A DNA stretch of 64,000 bases, taken from the NCBI RefSeq assembly GCF_000217715.1, contig NC_015666.1, positions 1,748,270-1,812,269 on the forward strand, given 5' to 3'. Source of the stretch: Halopiger xanaduensis SH-6 (GTDB lineage Archaea; Halobacteriota; Halobacteria; Halobacteriales; Natrialbaceae). This document shows, in pieces, positions 25,367-34,013 of this stretch; position 1 is the first letter of the stretch; each line of letters begins with the position of its first letter. The notes below the pieces were generated by a model. That model searched no databases. It was not told the DNA's origin and saw only the letters and a program-made list of their open reading frames with translations. The position numbers and the translations under genes were made by a program.

Positions 25367-27060
25367 ACGCCCTCACCCGGGTTCGGGGCCGCACCGGCGC
25401 CGGCACCGCGACCGCCTCCGGAACCGACATCGGCGTTCGCTCCCGCGCTCGAGACCCGCGTGTCCTGCAGCAGCTCGAGCAGCGTCCCGGCGCCGTCGGA
25501 GAGGTCCTCGACCCGGCCGAAGACCTCGCGGGCGGCGGTCGACTGCGACCGGGCGGCGTCCGCGACGCCGCTGGCCTCCGCGGCGGTCGTCTCGGAAATC
25601 TCGGCCACGTCGTCGATCATGCTCGCGACCTGCTCGGTCGACTCGGCCTGCGTGTCCGTCGACTCGTTGATCTGCTGGATGCCGGTGTTGGCCTCTTCGA
25701 CGGACTCGACGATCACCTCCAGGGAGTCGACCGTCTCCTCGACGGTCTCGACGCCGTTGGAGATGCGGTCGCTCGTCTCGCGGATGTCGTCGACGGTTGT
25801 CCGGGTCTGTCCTTGGATCCACTCGATGGAATCTTCGATCTCCGTCGTCGCTTCCTTCGTCTCCTCGGCGAGGCTCTTGACCTCGCTCGCGACGACGGCG
25901 AACCCGTCGCCCTCGTCGTTGGCGTGGGCAGCCTCAATCGAAGCGTTGAGCGCGAGCAGGTTCGTCTGCTCGGCGATGTCGGCGATGATCTCGGTGATCT
26001 CGCCGACCTCCTGAATCTCCTCGTGGAGCGTCTCGATCGCTGCGACCGAGGCGTCGGTCTGGGCCTCGACCTCGTTCATCGCCGCGATCGCCGCCTCGGC
26101 GGTCTCGAGGCCGTTCTCGCTAGCCCGGGCCGCCTCGTGCGAAGTCGCCGCGACCTGGGCCGCGCTGGCGGCCATTTCCTCGGTCGTCGCGGAGATGTCG
26201 TCCATCTCGGCCGCGATCTCCCGCATCTTTTCGGTCTGGGTGTCGGCTCCCTCCGAAATCTCTGCAATGGTGTCGCTGACGTCCTCGCTGGCGTCCATGA
26301 CGGATTCGGCGTTCGCCCGCACGTCCCGACTCGCGTCGGAGACGTCCGTCGCGAAGCCCTGAATGCGGCCGACCAGCGACTCGATCCCGTCCATCATCTC
26401 GTTGAACGAGGTCGCGATCGATTCCATCGCTTCGGTCTCGCCGTCGCCCTCGACCTCGAGGCGCTGTGTCAGGTCGCCGTCGGCGCAGCGGGCCATCACC
26501 TCGCCGAACCGTTCCGCTTCAGCCTCGAGCTCGGCGTTGACTGCGGCGAGCCGTTCGCGCTCGCGTTCGGCGTCCGACCGGGCCTCCTCCGCCTCCTCGA
26601 GGGCCTGCTCGGCGCGTTCGCGCTCCCGTTCGGCTTCCTCCTTCGCGGCTTCGGTCTCCTCGAGCGACTCCCGCAGCGAGGTTCGCATCTCGTCGAACGA
26701 CTCGTAGAGGTCGCCGATCTCGTCCTCCCGACGCGTCGAGAGGTCGACGTCGAGATCGCCTTCTCCCATGCGAGTCGCGCGGGCGGACAGCGAGGACAGC
26801 GCCGCCGCCGTGTTGCCGCCGACCGTCGCCGCGACCAGGCCGAGGTTGATCACCGTCAACACGAGCAAGCCAAGGATCGCCGACGTCGCAGCCTCGCCGA
26901 CGGCCGCCGCGTCACCGCTTTCGAGCGCCGCCGCGACCTCGAGGTACGCCGCCCCGCCGAAGGCCAGCGTCACCGCGATCACCAGCGCGAAGATCGCGCC
27001 GAGTTTCGCCGTGTAACTCCGGCGAGCGCGGGTCGGTACCACCGTCTGTGCTACATTCAT
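25363..27060 (-). CDS. htrII: Sensory rhodopsin II transducer HtrII
   Basis: This methyl-accepting transducer (565 residues) is the partner of SRII. It has two TM helices (about 17-40 and 60-82) with a short extracellular loop as in Natronomonas HtrII. Asn72 corresponds to the Asn74 that contacts the receptor, and Glu41 and Ser60 match other contact residues. Two HAMP domains follow (about 84-135 and 180-230), then a long cytoplasmic coiled coil with the signalling hairpin [17 protein letters not shown] and [14 protein letters not shown] (362-400). It ends in a Gly-rich tail. The ATG at 27060 has a CTTAAC promoter element 27 nt upstream. It is the first gene of a two-gene operon with sopII and signals through CheA/CheW encoded elsewhere. 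Confidence 0.96.
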   Translation of the reverse strand: MNVAQTVVPTRARRSYTAKLGAIFALVIAVTLAFGGAAYLEVAAALESGDAAAVGEAATSAILGLLVLTVINLGLVAATVGGNTAAALSSLSARATRMGEGDLDVDLSTRREDEIGDLYESFDEMRTSLRESLEETEAAKEEAERERERAEQALEEAEEARSDAERERERLAAVNAELEAEAERFGEVMARCADGDLTQRLEVEGDGETEAMESIATSFNEMMDGIESLVGRIQGFATDVSDASRDVRANAESVMDASEDVSDTIAEISEGADTQTEKMREIAAEMDDISATTEEMAASAAQVAATSHEAARASENGLETAEAAIAAMNEVEAQTDASVAAIETLHEEIQEVGEITEIIADIAEQTNLLALNASIEAAHANDEGDGFAVVASEVKSLAEETKEATTEIEDSIEWIQGQTRTTVDDIRETSDRISNGVETVEETVDSLEVIVESVEEANTGIQQINESTDTQAESTEQVASMIDDVAEISETTAAEASGVADAARSQSTAAREVFGRVEDLSDGAGTLLELLQDTRVSSAGANADVGSGGGRGAGAGAAPNPGEGV

Positions 27061-27084
27061 GGCATATCGTGACTGTCAGGCTGG

Positions 27085-27090
27085 GTTAAG
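27085..27090 (-). promoter_or_regulatory. TATA element of the htrII-sopII operon
   Basis: CTTAAC on the minus strand, centred 27 nt from the htrII ATG, is the expected position for a leaderless archaeal promoter. No other element nearby competes with it, and sopII overlaps htrII so it needs no promoter of its own. Confidence 0.55.
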
Positions 27091-27190
27091 GGTGGTGGCC
27101 ACGCTGTTGGGGTTCCGCTCGAGACAGTGTACACGGCCGTCATCGACCGGTCGGTTTCGAGCGCCTCCCGCCACGATCTGCGCGACGCCG

Positions 27191-27868
27191 TCACGCAAAG
27201 AAGGCCCCGAGAACCGGCAGGAGCCAGACGAGCACGTGCGCGCCGACGACCGGCACCAGCGTGCGGCGTCTGAGGTAGACGACGACGAAGATCGCGGTGA
27301 CTGCGGCGACCTGCAGCAGGTTCCCGAGCGGCCAGGCGACCGCGTGGGCGAGGGTGAACGCGAGCCACGTGAACCCGCCGGCGACGAGCGCGCTGCCGGA
27401 GTACTCGAGGAGTCGCTCGATCGCGTACCCCCGGTACAGAATCTCTTCGACGACGCCGGCGGTAACCGCCATCGCGATCGCCAGGGGGAGACCCGGGAGC
27501 TCGCCGAGGCCGCTCGTTCCGGACTCGACCGGCAGTCCGAGCGCCTCGACGAGCGGCCCGGTGAACACGAAGACCAGCAGCGCGCCCGCGGCCGCCGCGA
27601 GCAGGTAGCCGAGGTCGATCCACGCCGGCCGTCGGAAGCCGATCGACGACAGCGGACGGTCCTCGACGCCGACCGTGATTGCGATAACCGCGATCGCGAC
27701 GAGCCACTGGAGCGCGAACGATACCGGTTGCGAGAGCTCGAGAACTCGGCCCACGAACGTGAGTGCGGGAAGCGCGACCAGCGCGATCACGAGCGTGACG
27801 CCGGTGACGGGCGGGATCGCCCCGATTCCCGGCGGCGCCGAACGGGTTTCGGTCGTCGGTCGTCCCAT
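27191..27868 (-). CDS. CPBP family intramembrane protease-like protein
   Basis: This 225-residue polytopic protein has about seven membrane segments and the three CPBP (CAAX/bacteriocin-processing) motifs: EEILYRGY, TWLAFTLAHAVAW and VVGAHVLVW. These glutamates and histidines form the presumed metal site. Substrates in archaea are unknown. Its ATG at 27868 has a GAATTATG element centred 27 nt upstream; it is divergent from the Lhr-type helicase. Confidence 0.88.
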   Translation of the reverse strand: MGRPTTETRSAPPGIGAIPPVTGVTLVIALVALPALTFVGRVLELSQPVSFALQWLVAIAVIAITVGVEDRPLSSIGFRRPAWIDLGYLLAAAAGALLVFVFTGPLVEALGLPVESGTSGLGELPGLPLAIAMAVTAGVVEEILYRGYAIERLLEYSGSALVAGGFTWLAFTLAHAVAWPLGNLLQVAAVTAIFVVVYLRRRTLVPVVGAHVLVWLLPVLGAFFA

Positions 27869-28031
27869 AGACGTCGGTCTTCGCGCAGCGCCATAATTCT
27901 TAGCCGAATGTCACTTCTGGCGATAGCCCGCGAATTGCGGGACGGCAACCCGACGGGTCGGCGACCGCGGCGGTTTCACTTTCGCTCCGCTGGCCAAACC
28001 CTCTTACACACCCGGCTCCGAGACGACGGCA

Positions 28032-30809
28032 ATGAGCGGGACCGAGGACCTCGAGTTGCCCGTCGCCGACGACGCCCTCCCCTTCGATCCGGCAGACACG
28101 ACGATCGAGGACGGGGACGTCTTCGCGTCGCTCGAGCCGGCGGTTCAGGAGTGGTGGCTCGAGGAGTTCGGCGAGTTCGTCCCCGAGAACGAGGGCTTCT
28201 TCACGCCGCCCCAGCGGGGCGCGATCCCGAAGATCCACGAGGGACAGAACACGCTGATATGCGCGCCGACGGGGTCGGGCAAAACTTTAGCGAGTTTTAC
28301 ATCTATAATAAACTACCTGTACAAGGAAGATCGAGCGAGCGAAGACGGCCTCGAGAACTCGGTCTACTGCCTCTACGTCTCGCCGCTGAAGTCGCTGGCC
28401 AACGACATCCACCGGAACCTCGAGGTGCCCCTCGAGGGGATCGAATCGGTCGTCGACGAGCGAGATGACGACCGCGAGATGGGCGAGATCCGCCACGCGA
28501 TCCGTCACGGAGATACGTCCTCGAGCGACCGCCAGAAGATGCTCGAGGAGACGCCCCACATCCTCAACACGACGCCCGAAACCCTCGCGATCCTCCTCAA
28601 CTCGCCCAAGTTCCGCGAGAAACTCCGCACCGTCGAGTACGTCATCGTCGACGAGATCCACTCGCTGGCCGCGGGCAAGCGCGGAACCCACCTCTCGGTG
28701 AGTTTGGAGCGCCTCGAGGCGATGGTCGACCACGACATCACCAGGATCGGCTGTTCGGCGACGATCGAACCCTTATCGCAGGTCGCGGAGTTTCTGGTGG
28801 GTCGTGAGGAGCCCGGCGGTCCGTCCCGCGACTACGACATCGTCGACGCCCGCTTCGCCCGCGAGTTCGACATCGAACTCGAGTGTCCGACCGACGATCT
28901 GATCAACACGCCCCGCGAGGTCGTTCAGGATCGGTTCTACAAGTCGCTGCACGAGCACATCCAGGCCCATACGAACACGCTCGTGTTCACGAACACCCGG
29001 TCGGGCGCCGAACGCGTGCTGCACAACCTCCGCGAGCGGTTCGACGCCTACGACGAGGAGAATTCGGGCTGTCACCACGGCAGCCTCTCGAAGGACGTCC
29101 GCCACGACATCGAGGGGCGGCTGAAAGACGGCAGCCTCGACGTCGTCACCTCCTCGACCTCGCTGGAACTGGGGATCGACATGCCCCACGTCGACCTCGT
29201 GGTGCAGGTCGGCTCGCCCAAGTCCGTCGCCGCCCTGCTCCAGCGGATCGGCCGTGCCGGCCACCGCGTCGGCCAGACCGTCGCGGGACGGGTCATCGCC
29301 TTAGATCGGGACGAACTCCTCGAGTGCGCTGTCATGCTCAAGAAGGCCGAGGAGGGGTTCGTCGACTCCGTTTCGATCCCCGAGAACGCCCAGGACGTGG
29401 CGGCCCAGCACGTCTACGGGATGGCCATCGCCGAGGTCCGTCCGGAGTCGGAGGTGACCGACATTCTGCGGCGCGCGTACCCCTACCGGAACTACAGCGA
29501 CGAGGAGTGGGAATCTCTCGCGCGCTACCTCACCGCCGAGTATGCCGGACTCGAGGACAAGAACGTCTACGCGAAGATCTGGCGCGACGAGAACGACCCG
29601 CCCAGCGGCGAGCACCACTACGAGGACTTCGAAGTCGGCCGGGAGCTGATCGGCAAGCGCGGGCGGCTCGCGCGGGTGATCTACATGACGAACATCGGCA
29701 CCATCCCCGACTCGTTCACCTGCGACGTCTACACCCGCGCCGGCGACGAGTGGGTCGGCCAACTCGACGAGAACTACCTCGACACCTTGGAGAAGGGCGA
29801 CGTCTTCGTGCTAGGGGGCGACCACTTCGAGTACCGCTACCGCCGCGGCTCGAAGGTCTACGTCGACCGCACGAGCGCCCGGCCGACGGTGCCGTCGTGG
29901 TACTCCGAGCGGTTGCCGCTCTCCTACGACCTCGGCCGGGAGATCCTCGAGTTTCAGGGCGAACTGCTCGAGCACTACGCGGAAGGCGGCCCGCCGCGGG
30001 TCCGCGCGTGGCTCCGGGAGTTCCCGCTGGACGACGACAGCGTCCGGGCGATCGCGCGGCTGTTCGAGTACCAACTGCGCTACGCGGGCGAAGAAAGCGT
30101 CAGCGCGCCCGATCGACTCTCGATCGAAGTCGAGCGCGACCGCGACGAGTACGAGCGCCACTACTACGTCCACTCCAATTACGGTCGCAAGTTCAACGAC
30201 GGCCTCTCCCGCTTGCTCGCCTATCAGTGCGCCCAGGAAGCGACGGCCAACGTCCGCGTCGCGGTCGCGGACAACGGCTTCGTCCTCTCGATGCCGCTGA
30301 ACCGGAAGGTCGACCTCGAGGGCATCTTCGAGGACTTGGAGCCCGAGCAGGTGCGCGAGGACCTGCGCGCCGCCCTCTCCGGGACCGACCTGCTGCAGCG
30401 GTACTTCCGGATCAACGCCACCCGCTCGCTGATGATCCTCAAACGGTACAAGGGCTACGAGAAATCTGCGAGCGAGCAGCAGGTTTCCAGCGAGATGCTG
30501 CTGGGGTTCGCCGAAGACCTCGAGAACTTCGCGGTGATCGAGGAGACCTACCGCGAGATTCTCGAGGACAAACTCAACGTGGCGGAGATCGAGGCCGTCG
30601 TCGAGGCGATTTCGGAGGGCGAGATCGCGGTCGAGCGCCAGTTGCTCGACTCGCCGACCCCGCGGGCGTTCGGCCTCGCGACGCTGTCGGCCAGCGACGT
30701 CGTGCTCGCGGAGGACGAGAGCGCCGCTCTACAGGCGTTCCACGAGCACGTTCTCGAGGAGATCGGCGAGGAGTCGCTGCAGGGGTTAGCGCCGGAGACC
30801 TCGGAGTAG
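28032..30809 (+). CDS. lhr: Lhr-type ATP-dependent DNA helicase
   Basis: This is a large superfamily 2 helicase of the Lhr core type (925 residues), a 3'-5' helicase linked to DNA repair and replication restart. It has a Q-like motif around FTPPQRGAIPKIHEG, Walker A APTGSGKT (78-85), YVSPLKSLANDI (Ia), DEIH box at 207-210, GCSATIEPLSQVAEFL (III), the second RecA domain with STSLELGIDMPHVDLVVQ and QRIGRAGHRVGQ (VI), then the winged-helix and Lhr-core regions. The start at 28032 has a CTCTTACAC element 27 nt upstream. Nine of the ten codons for residues 84-93 except Ala87 are AT-rich forms rarely used elsewhere here, an abrupt patch just after the P-loop. Confidence 0.93.
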   Translation: MSGTEDLELPVADDALPFDPADTTIEDGDVFASLEPAVQEWWLEEFGEFVPENEGFFTPPQRGAIPKIHEGQNTLICAPTGSGKTLASFTSIINYLYKEDRASEDGLENSVYCLYVSPLKSLANDIHRNLEVPLEGIESVVDERDDDREMGEIRHAIRHGDTSSSDRQKMLEETPHILNTTPETLAILLNSPKFREKLRTVEYVIVDEIHSLAAGKRGTHLSVSLERLEAMVDHDITRIGCSATIEPLSQVAEFLVGREEPGGPSRDYDIVDARFAREFDIELECPTDDLINTPREVVQDRFYKSLHEHIQAHTNTLVFTNTRSGAERVLHNLRERFDAYDEENSGCHHGSLSKDVRHDIEGRLKDGSLDVVTSSTSLELGIDMPHVDLVVQVGSPKSVAALLQRIGRAGHRVGQTVAGRVIALDRDELLECAVMLKKAEEGFVDSVSIPENAQDVAAQHVYGMAIAEVRPESEVTDILRRAYPYRNYSDEEWESLARYLTAEYAGLEDKNVYAKIWRDENDPPSGEHHYEDFEVGRELIGKRGRLARVIYMTNIGTIPDSFTCDVYTRAGDEWVGQLDENYLDTLEKGDVFVLGGDHFEYRYRRGSKVYVDRTSARPTVPSWYSERLPLSYDLGREILEFQGELLEHYAEGGPPRVRAWLREFPLDDDSVRAIARLFEYQLRYAGEESVSAPDRLSIEVERDRDEYERHYYVHSNYGRKFNDGLSRLLAYQCAQEATANVRVAVADNGFVLSMPLNRKVDLEGIFEDLEPEQVREDLRAALSGTDLLQRYFRINATRSLMILKRYKGYEKSASEQQVSSEMLLGFAEDLENFAVIEETYREILEDKLNVAEIEAVVEAISEGEIAVERQLLDSPTPRAFGLATLSASDVVLAEDESAALQAFHEHVLEEIGEESLQGLAPETSE
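28281..28310 (+). other. Low-GC recoded block immediately after the Lhr P-loop
   Basis: Residues Lys84-Ile93 are written AAA ACT TTA GCG AGT TTT ACA TCT ATA ATA. On both sides the gene uses GC-ending codons (GGG TCG GGC before; AAC TAC CTG TAC after). The amino acids are normal for the family, so only synonymous choice is changed. Confidence 0.8.
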
Positions 30810-30839
30810 CAGTGAGCGGGGCGTTCGGCGCGGGCTGGG

Positions 30840-31220
30840 TCACTCGGAGGAGTCCGTGTCCAGGTACGCGTCGTAGGTGGACTCGACCGCGTCCGGCACG
30901 CGATAGCTCCGGTGTTCCGCGAGTACCGTCGCCAGCATGAACAGCGCGAGAAACATCGCGGAGACGGTCTTGGAATCTGTCGGATCGACCCGATCGAGCG
31001 TCCGGTGAAACCAGAAGAGATCGGTCCACAGCGACGTTTGATGGACGGCGCGGAGTTGCGCTTTTGCGACCGGACTCACCCAGTGAAAGTCCGGGATCAT
31101 TGCCCACCCGCCGCCGAGTAGCAGGAGCGTACGGGGATACCTGACGTCGGGAACGAGAAACGTGATGACCAGCGTCGTCATCGCGGCGCCGAACGCGAAG
31201 TGGGCGATCGCCATCGACAT
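30840..31220 (-). CDS. Small membrane protein, unknown function
   Basis: This 126-residue protein has an N-terminal hydrophobic region (IAHFAFGAAMTTLVITFLV, RTLLLLGGGWAMIPDFHWV) and a third segment near residue 90 (TVSAMFLALFMLATVLAE). The MIPDFHWVSP motif after the second helix and His/Asp placement recall membrane-bound metal-dependent hydrolases of the DUF457/YdjM type, but it is too short to be sure. The start at 31220 has an AAATAATTT element about 30 nt upstream. It is convergent with the lhr gene. Confidence 0.6.
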   Translation of the reverse strand: MSMAIAHFAFGAAMTTLVITFLVPDVRYPRTLLLLGGGWAMIPDFHWVSPVAKAQLRAVHQTSLWTDLFWFHRTLDRVDPTDSKTVSAMFLALFMLATVLAEHRSYRVPDAVESTYDAYLDTDSSE

Positions 31221-31376
31221 GCGCCGAAATGTGTCAGCAGCCGTCAAATTATTTCCCTTGTCGGTTCGTACTTCCGAGACCACTGCGTAACGATCGTCGT
31301 CGCGTCCCGGCGATCGTCGCCGACCTCGAGCATCGAATCCCGAAGCTACAAACCGTCGATCGTTCCACTTCTCCCT

Positions 31377-32363
31377 ATGCCCGGGAAGGTACCACCCGAC
31401 GAGTTACTCGCGCACGTGTTCGATCGGACGGGCAGCCCCGACGCCGACGAGACGATCCTGCAGGGGCCGGCCTACGGCGAGGACGCCGCCGCGATCGACT
31501 GGCCGGGCGGCGACCTCGTCGTCAGTTCGGATCCGATCTCGCTGGCTGCGTCACAGGTCGGCACCCTCGGCGTCTACGTCGCCTGCAACGACGTCGCCGC
31601 CTCCGGCGCCGATCCGCGCTGGCTGACCGTCGTCGTCATGCTCCCCGACGAGGAGACCTCGCTCGAGGCGATCACCGCGGACCTGCAGACCGCCGCCGAC
31701 GAGGTCGGCGCGTCGATCGTCGGCGGCCACTCCGAGTACGTCGACCAGCTCGAGCGGCCGCTGCTCTCGCTGACGGCGATGGGCGCGACGGAGTCGTTCG
31801 TCCCGACCGGCGGTGCCGAGCCCGGGGATCGGATTATCCTGACCAAGGCCGCCGGAATCGAGGGGACGGCCATCCTCGCGGCCGACTTCGCCGACGACTT
31901 CGACGTGGACGACGGGACTCGAGAACGGGCCGAAGCCTTCCTCGAGGAGATCAGCGTCGTCCCCGACGCCCGGGTCGTCCGCGAGTACGCGAGCGCGATG
32001 CACGACCCCACCGAGGGCGGCGTCGCGGCCGGCTTACTCGAACTCGCGCGCGCCTCGGACGTGCAACTCGAGGTCGACCGCGACGCCGTCCCGGTCCGCG
32101 AGGAGACCGCGCGGCTCTGCGACGCGGCGGGCGTCGACCCGCTGCAAATCTTCGGCTCCGGCGCGCTGCTCGCGACCGTTCCGCGCGAGGAAGTCGACGA
32201 CTGCCTCGCGGCGCTTGCGAACGCGGGGCTCGAGGCCGCCGAGATCGGCGTCGTGACGGCCGGCGGCTCGGGGCTGCTCGTCGACGGCGAGCCGGTGACG
32301 GAACCGGTCGAGGACGATCTCTATCCGCTGTGGGAAGCGGCCGACGCTGGCGAGGACGAGTGA
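31377..32363 (+). CDS. AIR synthase-related protein (PurM/HypE superfamily)
   Basis: This 328-residue protein has the two-domain ATP-binding fold of PurM/ThiL/HypE. Visible motifs are GPAYGEDAAAIDWPGGDLVVSSDP (the phosphate-binding loop), GTLGVYVACNDVAASGADPRWL, GASIVGGHSEYV, RIILTKAAGIEGTAIL, HDPTEGGVAAGLLELA and PLQIFGSGALLATVP. The GD-A and DPTEGG signatures favour the HypE side, yet no hydrogenase maturation genes are nearby and the C-terminal Cys of HypE (PRIC) is absent. It therefore probably acts on another substrate. The ATG at 31377 has a CTACAAA element 28 nt upstream. Confidence 0.82.
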   Translation: MPGKVPPDELLAHVFDRTGSPDADETILQGPAYGEDAAAIDWPGGDLVVSSDPISLAASQVGTLGVYVACNDVAASGADPRWLTVVVMLPDEETSLEAITADLQTAADEVGASIVGGHSEYVDQLERPLLSLTAMGATESFVPTGGAEPGDRIILTKAAGIEGTAILAADFADDFDVDDGTRERAEAFLEEISVVPDARVVREYASAMHDPTEGGVAAGLLELARASDVQLEVDRDAVPVREETARLCDAAGVDPLQIFGSGALLATVPREEVDDCLAALANAGLEAAEIGVVTAGGSGLLVDGEPVTEPVEDDLYPLWEAADAGEDE

Positions 32364-32443
32364 CTTTGCCGTCGGAACTAACCGCAGTCGACGCCCGAAT
32401 TCGCCTGCCCCGAACTTATTGACGGGGATCGCCACCCATACAC

Positions 32444-32641
32444 ATGGCAACGATCGCCTACGAGGGGCCGGACGGGCTCGCCGAAGAAACGGTCGACGCC
32501 GACCACATCACCGACTCCGGCAAAGTGCAGGGCGTCCGCGTGCGCCTCGCGGACGAGGGGTTCGTCCACCTTCCCTACGCCCGCCTCTACTGGATTCGAA
32601 TGAGCGAGGATGAAGGACGGGCGGATTACTCCTCGGCGTAG
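32444..32641 (+). CDS. Small conserved haloarchaeal protein, paralogue of 14487-14750
   Basis: This is a 65-residue acidic beta-rich protein (MATIAYEGPDGLAEETVDAD, DHITDSGKVQGVRVRLAD, VHLPYARLYWIRMSED). It shares order and spacing with the protein at 14487. A CTTATT element is centred 26 nt upstream of the ATG, typical of leaderless genes here, which supports expression. Function is unknown. Confidence 0.65.
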   Translation: MATIAYEGPDGLAEETVDADHITDSGKVQGVRVRLADEGFVHLPYARLYWIRMSEDEGRADYSSA

Positions 32642-33071
32642 CGCGAGATCGGCTACGAACCGGCGGCGGACGGTCGCTACCACTCACTCGCGATCGTTCG
32701 CACTCCCCGTCCCTCGTCGCTCGAGGCTCCGGACCGAAAACCCACCGTGCTCGAGGCGGTCCGGAGCCGTATCGATCTCAGTTATCCGGTCCCGCCGTAG
32801 GGACGCGCGAGCAGGCGGATCGGCTGCGGCAGGTCGGCCGCTCGGCGCCGGTGACCGGTCTCGGTCGATTCCTCCCCGTCGGCCGCTTGCCCCGGCTGCG
32901 GCCGCCGAAAGTACCATTCGATCGAACGCGGTGTCTCCCCACCTATCATGCTGTCGCGAATAGCCATTCCTCATTAGTCACCATTACTGTTGCGGCTTCA
33001 ACACGTCCGTCAAGAGTGACTACGTGTGAGTACCGACGGCAGTACCCGATCAACACTCGAGCCCCGTCCCT
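32642..33071. other. Intergenic region, no confident gene
   Basis: This 430-nt space between the small protein at 32444 and the 3' end of the PAP2 gene holds only short, unlikely frames. The best is a 61-codon minus-strand frame (32967 to 32782, starting MAIRDSMIGG) whose product is basic and Pro/Arg-rich, unlike its neighbours. The segment 32940-33020 is less GC-rich than its surroundings. I see no tRNA-like or repeat structure. Confidence 0.4.
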
Positions 33072-33935
33072 TCACGACGGGCGTCGTCCGGACGCGGTCG
33101 AACCGAAGACGGAACTCGAGCACCGCGCGACCGCGACCGGTGCGAGGAGGATCCAGGCGACGAGCGCCGCGTACAGACCGACGAGCAGGGGGACGACCGC
33201 CGTCACGGACTCGAGGAGTTGCGCGACGGCGGCGCCGCTGCCGCCGACGGCGACGAGCGCCGCGCCCTCGAGCCGCGAGCGGAGGGGGACTCGATAGTCG
33301 ACGGCGTGGGTCGCGAGCGCGCCGCCGACCGCGCCGCCGAGTCCCAGCAGGGCGTCCTCCCCGGCGCCGGTGAGAATCACCGCGGGAACCGCGAACGCGA
33401 GCGCCCACCGAAAGCCGACGGCCGGATCGCCGCCGGTGAGTCGCCCCATCGCGGCGAGGAAGCCGACGCCCAGCGCGATTCCGGCGAGCACGTCCCCGAG
33501 GTAGTGGACGCCGAGGACGACCCGCGAGAGCGCGACCAGCGCGACGACCGCGCCGACGGCAAGCAGCGCCCGCGGGTCGCGAACGCGCTCGTACGCCGCG
33601 CAGAGCCCGCCGTAGACGACGGTCGCGGCGAAGGCGTGGCCGCTCGGAAAGCCGTCGTTCGCGCCCTCGAGTTCGACGGCTTCGTACACGACGGCGTCGG
33701 GCGGCCGCGGGAGCCCGAACAGCGCCTTGATCGCGAGCACGAAGCCGAGCCCGGCGACCGCGTAGCTGACGACCAGCGCTGGCCGACGCCGGTCCTTGCC
33801 GGCGAGCCAAAAGAGGACGGCAAGCACTACCAGCGGCACCGTCGTGCCGCCCAGTTCCGTGATCGCGAGCATCCAGTCGACGTACTCAGCGGGGAATCCC
33901 TCGCGAACGACGGCGCTGGCCTCCTCGAGTCGCAT
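33072..33935 (-). CDS. PAP2 superfamily phosphatase
   Basis: This 287-residue membrane phosphatase has the three PAP2 motifs: KALFGLPRPP, PSGHAF and SRVVLGVHYLGDV. These supply the catalytic histidines and phosphate-binding residues, placed near the membrane surface between hydrophobic helices. Likely substrates are phosphatidic acid-like or isoprenoid phosphates. The C-terminal third has additional hydrophobic segments seen in haloarchaeal members. The start at 33935 (MRLEEASAVV) is chosen over 33980 because family similarity begins there and a TCAAAGAG element lies about 30 nt upstream. Confidence 0.88.
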   Translation of the reverse strand: MRLEEASAVVREGFPAEYVDWMLAITELGGTTVPLVVLAVLFWLAGKDRRRPALVVSYAVAGLGFVLAIKALFGLPRPPDAVVYEAVELEGANDGFPSGHAFAATVVYGGLCAAYERVRDPRALLAVGAVVALVALSRVVLGVHYLGDVLAGIALGVGFLAAMGRLTGGDPAVGFRWALAFAVPAVILTGAGEDALLGLGGAVGGALATHAVDYRVPLRSRLEGAALVAVGGSGAAVAQLLESVTAVVPLLVGLYAALVAWILLAPVAVARCSSSVFGSTASGRRPS

Positions 33936-34013
33936 TACGTCCGCATCCGAGGGTGATACCCGCTCTTTGACTTTTCGCAATCGTGACGGGCAGCGCCGTC
34001 GGAGGCCGTGCGC

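Noticed and set aside
28883-30940. 685-codon frame overlapping lhr in another phase
   Set aside because: It is Arg-rich and out of frame with a well-conserved helicase, typical of a high-GC shadow frame.
31377-32363. Calling the AIR-synthase-like protein HypE
   Set aside because: The terminal cysteine motif of HypE is missing and no hydrogenase maturation genes are nearby.
32684-32974. 96-codon and 61-codon minus-strand frames in the gap after 32641
   Set aside because: Both translations are basic and Pro/Arg-rich with no conserved pattern, and the longer one reads like noise.
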